From Chrysochromulina tobinii (lineage: Eukaryota > Haptophyta > Prymnesiales > Chrysochromulinaceae): a stretch of 17,677 bases of DNA. The notes under the pieces were generated by a model, which made no database searches, was not told where the DNA came from, and saw only the letters and a program-made list of their open reading frames with translations. The stretch's first letter is position 1, and every line of letters begins with the position of its first letter. Below are positions 14,699 through 17,677 of the stretch, piece after piece. Location of the stretch: NCBI GenBank assembly GCA_001275005.1, contig JWZX01002442.1, positions 1 through 17,677 of the forward strand. Reading direction: 5' to 3'. Both the position numbers and the translations under genes were made by a program.

Positions 14699-17677
14699 AT
14701 GGGTTCACTCATCGCGGTTGGTCTGGCGGTTGTGGTGATCGTGATCGCATCTCCGTCGCCGCCGCCACCGTCGCCGCCGCCACCGTCACCGCCGCCGTCG
14801 CCGCCTCCGCCCTCTCCGCCTCCGCCCAGAACCATGCCCGCTTCACCGCCCTCTCCGCCTCCGCCCTCTCCGCCTCCTCGCTCTCCGCCCCCTCCGCCTC
14901 GGCCCAGAAGACCGCCTTGGCCGCCTCGGCCCAGCCCACCGCCGCCCTCTCCGCCTCCACCCAGCCCGCCGCCCGCTCCACCACCGCCTTCTCCCCCTCC
15001 GCGGTCGCCTCCATCTCCTCCATCTCCTCCCTCACCGCCACCTTCTCCACCGCCGCCGTCGTTTCTTCCGTTTCCACCCCCTGCTCCCCCAAGACCACCG
15101 CCTTTGCCACCATGGACCGTCCCGCCTCCGCCATCGCCTTCCCCACCACCGCCGTCGCCGCCTCGGCCGCCGCCTGCGCGTCCACCGCAACCGCCGGCGT
15201 TTCCACCACCGCCACCACCCTCGCCCTATCCGCCACCGAAGCCACCGCAACAACCACCACCTCCTCCGTACGCACCTCCTCCGTTCGCACCTCCACCACC
15301 TCCTCCGTTCGCACCTCCGTCCGCACCTGCGGGCGGCCCTAAATGCCCACCACCGCCGCCTCGATGCCCACCACTGCCGCCAGGTTTGCCACCACCATAT
15401 CCTCCTGTTGTACCACCTTCGCCCTCTGAGCCCCCGCCCCCTTCGCCGCCGCCTCTACGACCGTTGCTGCGAGCCGTCGCCGACATTACGACGAGATTTG
15501 GCGGAACCGTTGGCAACGTCAGCGACGATGCTTCGACCGGAGCAGCAGGTACAGCCGCAAACGCGACAGAGCAAATGGCCGCAGTGGCAGCCGCGGCGCA
15601 CGAGCTTGTTCAGATTCTGAGTACAGTGGGGACGCTCGATGCGGCGACCGCTCAATCTGCAGCCACCGCAGTCTCGGATCTGCTAGATGCATTTGTCATG
15701 ACAGACATGTCATCTCAAGGCTCGGCGAGCTCCTCCACGGACGCGGCCAGCAGCCTTGCTGCCGCGGTGGATCAGCTCGCTCGGGCGGCAGTCCCCACTT
15801 TTTTGAATATGACTTGTTGCCATGATGGTACGGCAGCATCGGCCAATGTGACGGTCACCTCTGCGAACCTGAACATGACGATCAGCCTCAAGGCAGCTTC
15901 TGAGATCGCCGCAGAGCTCGTTGGGTGCGATTCGGGTATCGCAGATCGGCCTATCACTGCGCAGATGCCCTCAGATGTTCTCAGATCGGTGCAAGGTGTT
16001 CATCCAACGCTGCCCATCGCGGCAGTCCTCTTCACCGTCGGCGTCAACTTGCGTGCTTCGTTAGAGCCGCCTGTGACAGCGAGGAGTGATTCGAGCCCTC
16101 GTAGGCTCATTGCCAGGTCACATTCCAGCACTATCGAGCCCTCAACGAGTCCGATCGTATCGTTTTCGCTGCGCCAGGGCGGCGAGATATTGCAAGTCCG
16201 AAATACGCTTGCACCCATCAACATCAGCCTCCCCTTCCGATCAGCATCGTTTACGATCCGGGTAAACGAGTGTGTGCAGGGTGTGTGCACGGAGAGCTTC
16301 CGATCAGAAAGCCCTCCGTGCATTGGAGCTCCGGACGCCTTGGAAGATTTGGCCAGTTGTGACACTGCTGTTGAGTGTCGCTTCTGGAACGAGACAGAGC
16401 AGCGGTGGTCGACGACAGGCTGCGCGACGACCCTAGGCACTGACGGCTCGGTCGGCTGCTCGTGCTCTCACCTGACAGAGTTTATTGCGTTTGAGTGGCC
16501 GACGGGTCGGGCTGCGAGGTTGCTCCCAGCCGCTCGAAGGAATAAGCTCTCGGAGCGCGCTTTCAGCTGCACCTTCCAGCCTTCGCGTTCCTGGCGGTCG
16601 GTGCCAAAGATCTGGGGCTGCACTCTTTTCCTGCTCGTCCTCTTCGCGGTCTTACTCGGGAATGCAGTGATACGCGACCGCATCGAAATCCGAAAAATGC
16701 TGCGGCTAATTGCCAGGAAGCGCGTGGATGACGATAACCAGCGTCAGAGGACGGATGAGCACCGCCGTGCAGCGGAAGAGCAGCGCCGTGCAGCAGAGAA
16801 GCAGCGTCGTGTATCGGAGATGGAGCGTCGTGCCGCAGAGAACGAGTCCCGCGTGCGCACGGAGCGTGAGGCGCTGCAGCGGACAATCGCCGAGGAGCAA
16901 CAACGCGCGGCCGAGCTGCGAGGTGAGCTTCAGTCGGCGGAGGGAGCGCTCGCGGCCTCAAGGAGGTCGACACTTCGAATGTTTGAAGATGGGTCCACTT
17001 TGATCTCTCTGAGCCAAACGAGGAAGATTTCTTCCATTCCGAGTGACGTCAAGGTGGTGAGTGAGCGTCCATCACCGCCAGCGTCTCCACCTGCGTCGGA
17101 GAGCCTCGACTCGTCGGACGTATCTCAGGCGCCATCGGCAACACCGACACTACCATTGATGGTAGCCGACGTCCCTACAACCGAAGCTGCTGACGATAAG
17201 GACACCCCGTACTCCGCGGCGGAGGGTGATTTGCTACCGGCGAGCCCAGCGGAGGCCGAGGCCGCTGCAGCTGCAGAGGTGGCTGATGCGGCGGCCAGGG
17301 CGGCGGCCGTTGCAGCCAAGGCGGCGGCTGAGGCGGCGGCCGAGGCGGCGGCTGAGGCAGCCGAGGCGGCGGCCGAGGAGGCCGAGGCGGTGGCCGAGGA
17401 GGCCGATGCCGCCGCAGCTGCCGAGGCGGCGGCTAAGGGGGCAGACATTCCACCCTTCCGTGAGCAGCTCGCTAGAGTCGTCCCGGCCGTGGAATGGATG
17501 GAGTGTGCCTCCGCTGACGGGGCAAACACGATGGAGTCTTTTGTGACGGACATCGTTTCGGGTCTCTTCGAGAGAGCCACCGCCGCCGCTACCGCCGCCA
17601 CGGCCGCCTCGATCGTGTCAGGTCTCTTCGAGAGAGCCATCATCGCCGCCGCCGCCGCCGATGCCGCCGCGGTCGAG
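14699..17677 (+). CDS. Proline-rich GAIN/GPS membrane protein with coiled-coil interior (cut by right edge)
   Basis: An open frame of 993 codons from ATG 14699 to the edge. A hydrophobic N-terminus (MGSLIAVGLAVVVIVIA) acts as signal peptide or anchor. A 230-residue Pro/Ser tract follows (about 18-253). Then comes a helical and beta region with many N-glycosylation sequons, TAVSDLLDAFV resembling the GAIN subdomain A helix. The GPS motif is complete at 560-595: C-x-F-W, a later Trp, G-C, C-x-C, and HLT at 591-593, where self-cleavage occurs in adhesion receptors and polycystins. A single span (about 639-660) leads to a charged Arg/Glu coiled coil (about 661-760), a Ser/Pro linker, an Ala/Glu-rich tract (about 850-915) and a 20-residue repeat at the edge. 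Self-cleaved ectodomain and cytoplasmic coiled coil are inference from the family. No seven-span or PLAT region is seen inside the window, so neither GPCR nor polycystin can be claimed. Confidence 0.8.
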   Translation, partial: MGSLIAVGLAVVVIVIASPSPPPPSPPPPSPPPSPPPPSPPPPRTMPASPPSPPPPSPPPRSPPPPPRPRRPPWPPRPSPPPPSPPPPSPPPAPPPPSPPPRSPPSPPSPPSPPPSPPPPSFLPFPPPAPPRPPPLPPWTVPPPPSPSPPPPSPPRPPPARPPQPPAFPPPPPPSPYPPPKPPQQPPPPPYAPPPFAPPPPPPFAPPSAPAGGPKCPPPPPRCPPLPPGLPPPYPPVVPPSPSEPPPPSPPPLRPLLRAVADITTRFGGTVGNVSDDASTGAAGTAANATEQMAAVAAAAHELVQILSTVGTLDAATAQSAATAVSDLLDAFVMTDMSSQGSASSSTDAASSLAAAVDQLARAAVPTFLNMTCCHDGTAASANVTVTSANLNMTISLKAASEIAAELVGCDSGIADRPITAQMPSDVLRSVQGVHPTLPIAAVLFTVGVNLRASLEPPVTARSDSSPRRLIARSHSSTIEPSTSPIVSFSLRQGGEILQVRNTLAPINISLPFRSASFTIRVNECVQGVCTESFRSESPPCIGAPDALEDLASCDTAVECRFWNETEQRWSTTGCATTLGTDGSVGCSCSHLTEFIAFEWPTGRAARLLPAARRNKLSERAFSCTFQPSRSWRSVPKIWGCTLFLLVLFAVLLGNAVIRDRIEIRKMLRLIARKRVDDDNQRQRTDEHRRAAEEQRRAAEKQRRVSEMERRAAENESRVRTEREALQRTIAEEQQRAAELRGELQSAEGALAASRRSTLRMFEDGSTLISLSQTRKISSIPSDVKVVSERPSPPASPPASESLDSSDVSQAPSATPTLPLMVADVPTTEAADDKDTPYSAAEGDLLPASPAEAEAAAAAEVADAAARAAAVAAKAAAEAAAEAAAEAAEAAAEEAEAVAEEADAAAAAEAAAKGADIPPFREQLARVVPAVEWMECASADGANTMESFVTDIVSGLFERATAAATAATAASIVSGLFERAIIAAAAADAAAVE
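17552..17671 (+). repeat. 60-bp tandem repeat, two copies
   Basis: GGTCTCTTCGAGAGAGCCA recurs at 17561-17579 and 17621-17639, a 60-base period with in-frame Ala/Thr-rich filler. Each copy encodes a SGLFERA-plus-Ala unit of 20 residues in the GPS protein. More copies may lie beyond the window. Confidence 0.75.

Noticed and set aside
14709-15326. Minus-strand Val/Ala/Glu-rich frame
   Set aside because: Exact antisense of the proline tract of the GPS protein; the plus frame continues to the GPS motif.
16376-16660. Polycystin or adhesion-GPCR identity for the GPS protein
   Set aside because: GPS is present, but only one span is seen and neither PLAT nor seven-span sequence appears before the edge.
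17125-17643. Minus-strand Ala/Ser-rich frame
   Set aside because: Antisense of the Ala/Glu tract of the GPS protein, which is open to the window edge.

Overview
The window reads as nuclear DNA of a GC-rich unicellular alga. A haptophyte (Prymnesium, Chrysochromulina or Emiliania type) is my best guess. Supporting signs are long GC-rich reading frames with few introns, one short GT-AG intron, a eukaryotic Qb-SNARE, a RING-H2/UIM ubiquitin ligase, a GPS/GAIN cell-surface protein, and secreted proteins with long Pro/Ser tracts. One of these carries a basic R-R-K-L-Q segment just before its proline tract, which I recall from haptophyte surface proteins. The taxonomic call is inference, not proof.

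Layout from left to right: (1) the start of a secreted proline-rich protein on the minus strand, cut by the left edge and carrying a 15-bp minisatellite; (2) a 373-bp gap full of inverted repeats; (3) a minus-strand low-complexity RING-H2 ubiquitin ligase of about 1312 residues; (4) a 352-bp gap between divergent genes; (5) a plus-strand two-exon gene for a free-standing methyltransferase-GNAT-acyl carrier protein, the domain order of a polyketide loading module; (6) 183 bp downstream on the same strand, an FkbM-family methyltransferase with a probable signal peptide; (7) a convergent gap with a hairpin; (8) a minus-strand adenylate-kinase homologue whose phosphate-binding loop is altered; (9) a minus-strand Vti1-type Qb-SNARE with an unusual tail; (10) a 700-bp gap; (11) a minus-strand cysteine-containing protein of an uncharacterised type; (12) a 257-bp gap between divergent genes; (13) a plus-strand signal/proline-rich/GAIN-GPS/single-membrane-span/coiled-coil protein cut by the right edge.

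Most genes look like unrelated housekeeping, trafficking and cell-surface functions. The exception, and the best lead, is the polyketide loading gene. By analogy with bacterial GNAT loading modules it should methylate and decarboxylate a malonyl-type unit on its own carrier domain. No ketosynthase or acyltransferase is seen in the window, so it would have to hand its starter to a synthase encoded elsewhere. The adjacent FkbM gene could be a pathway partner or a chance neighbour. No tRNA, rRNA, CRISPR array or transposase was seen.
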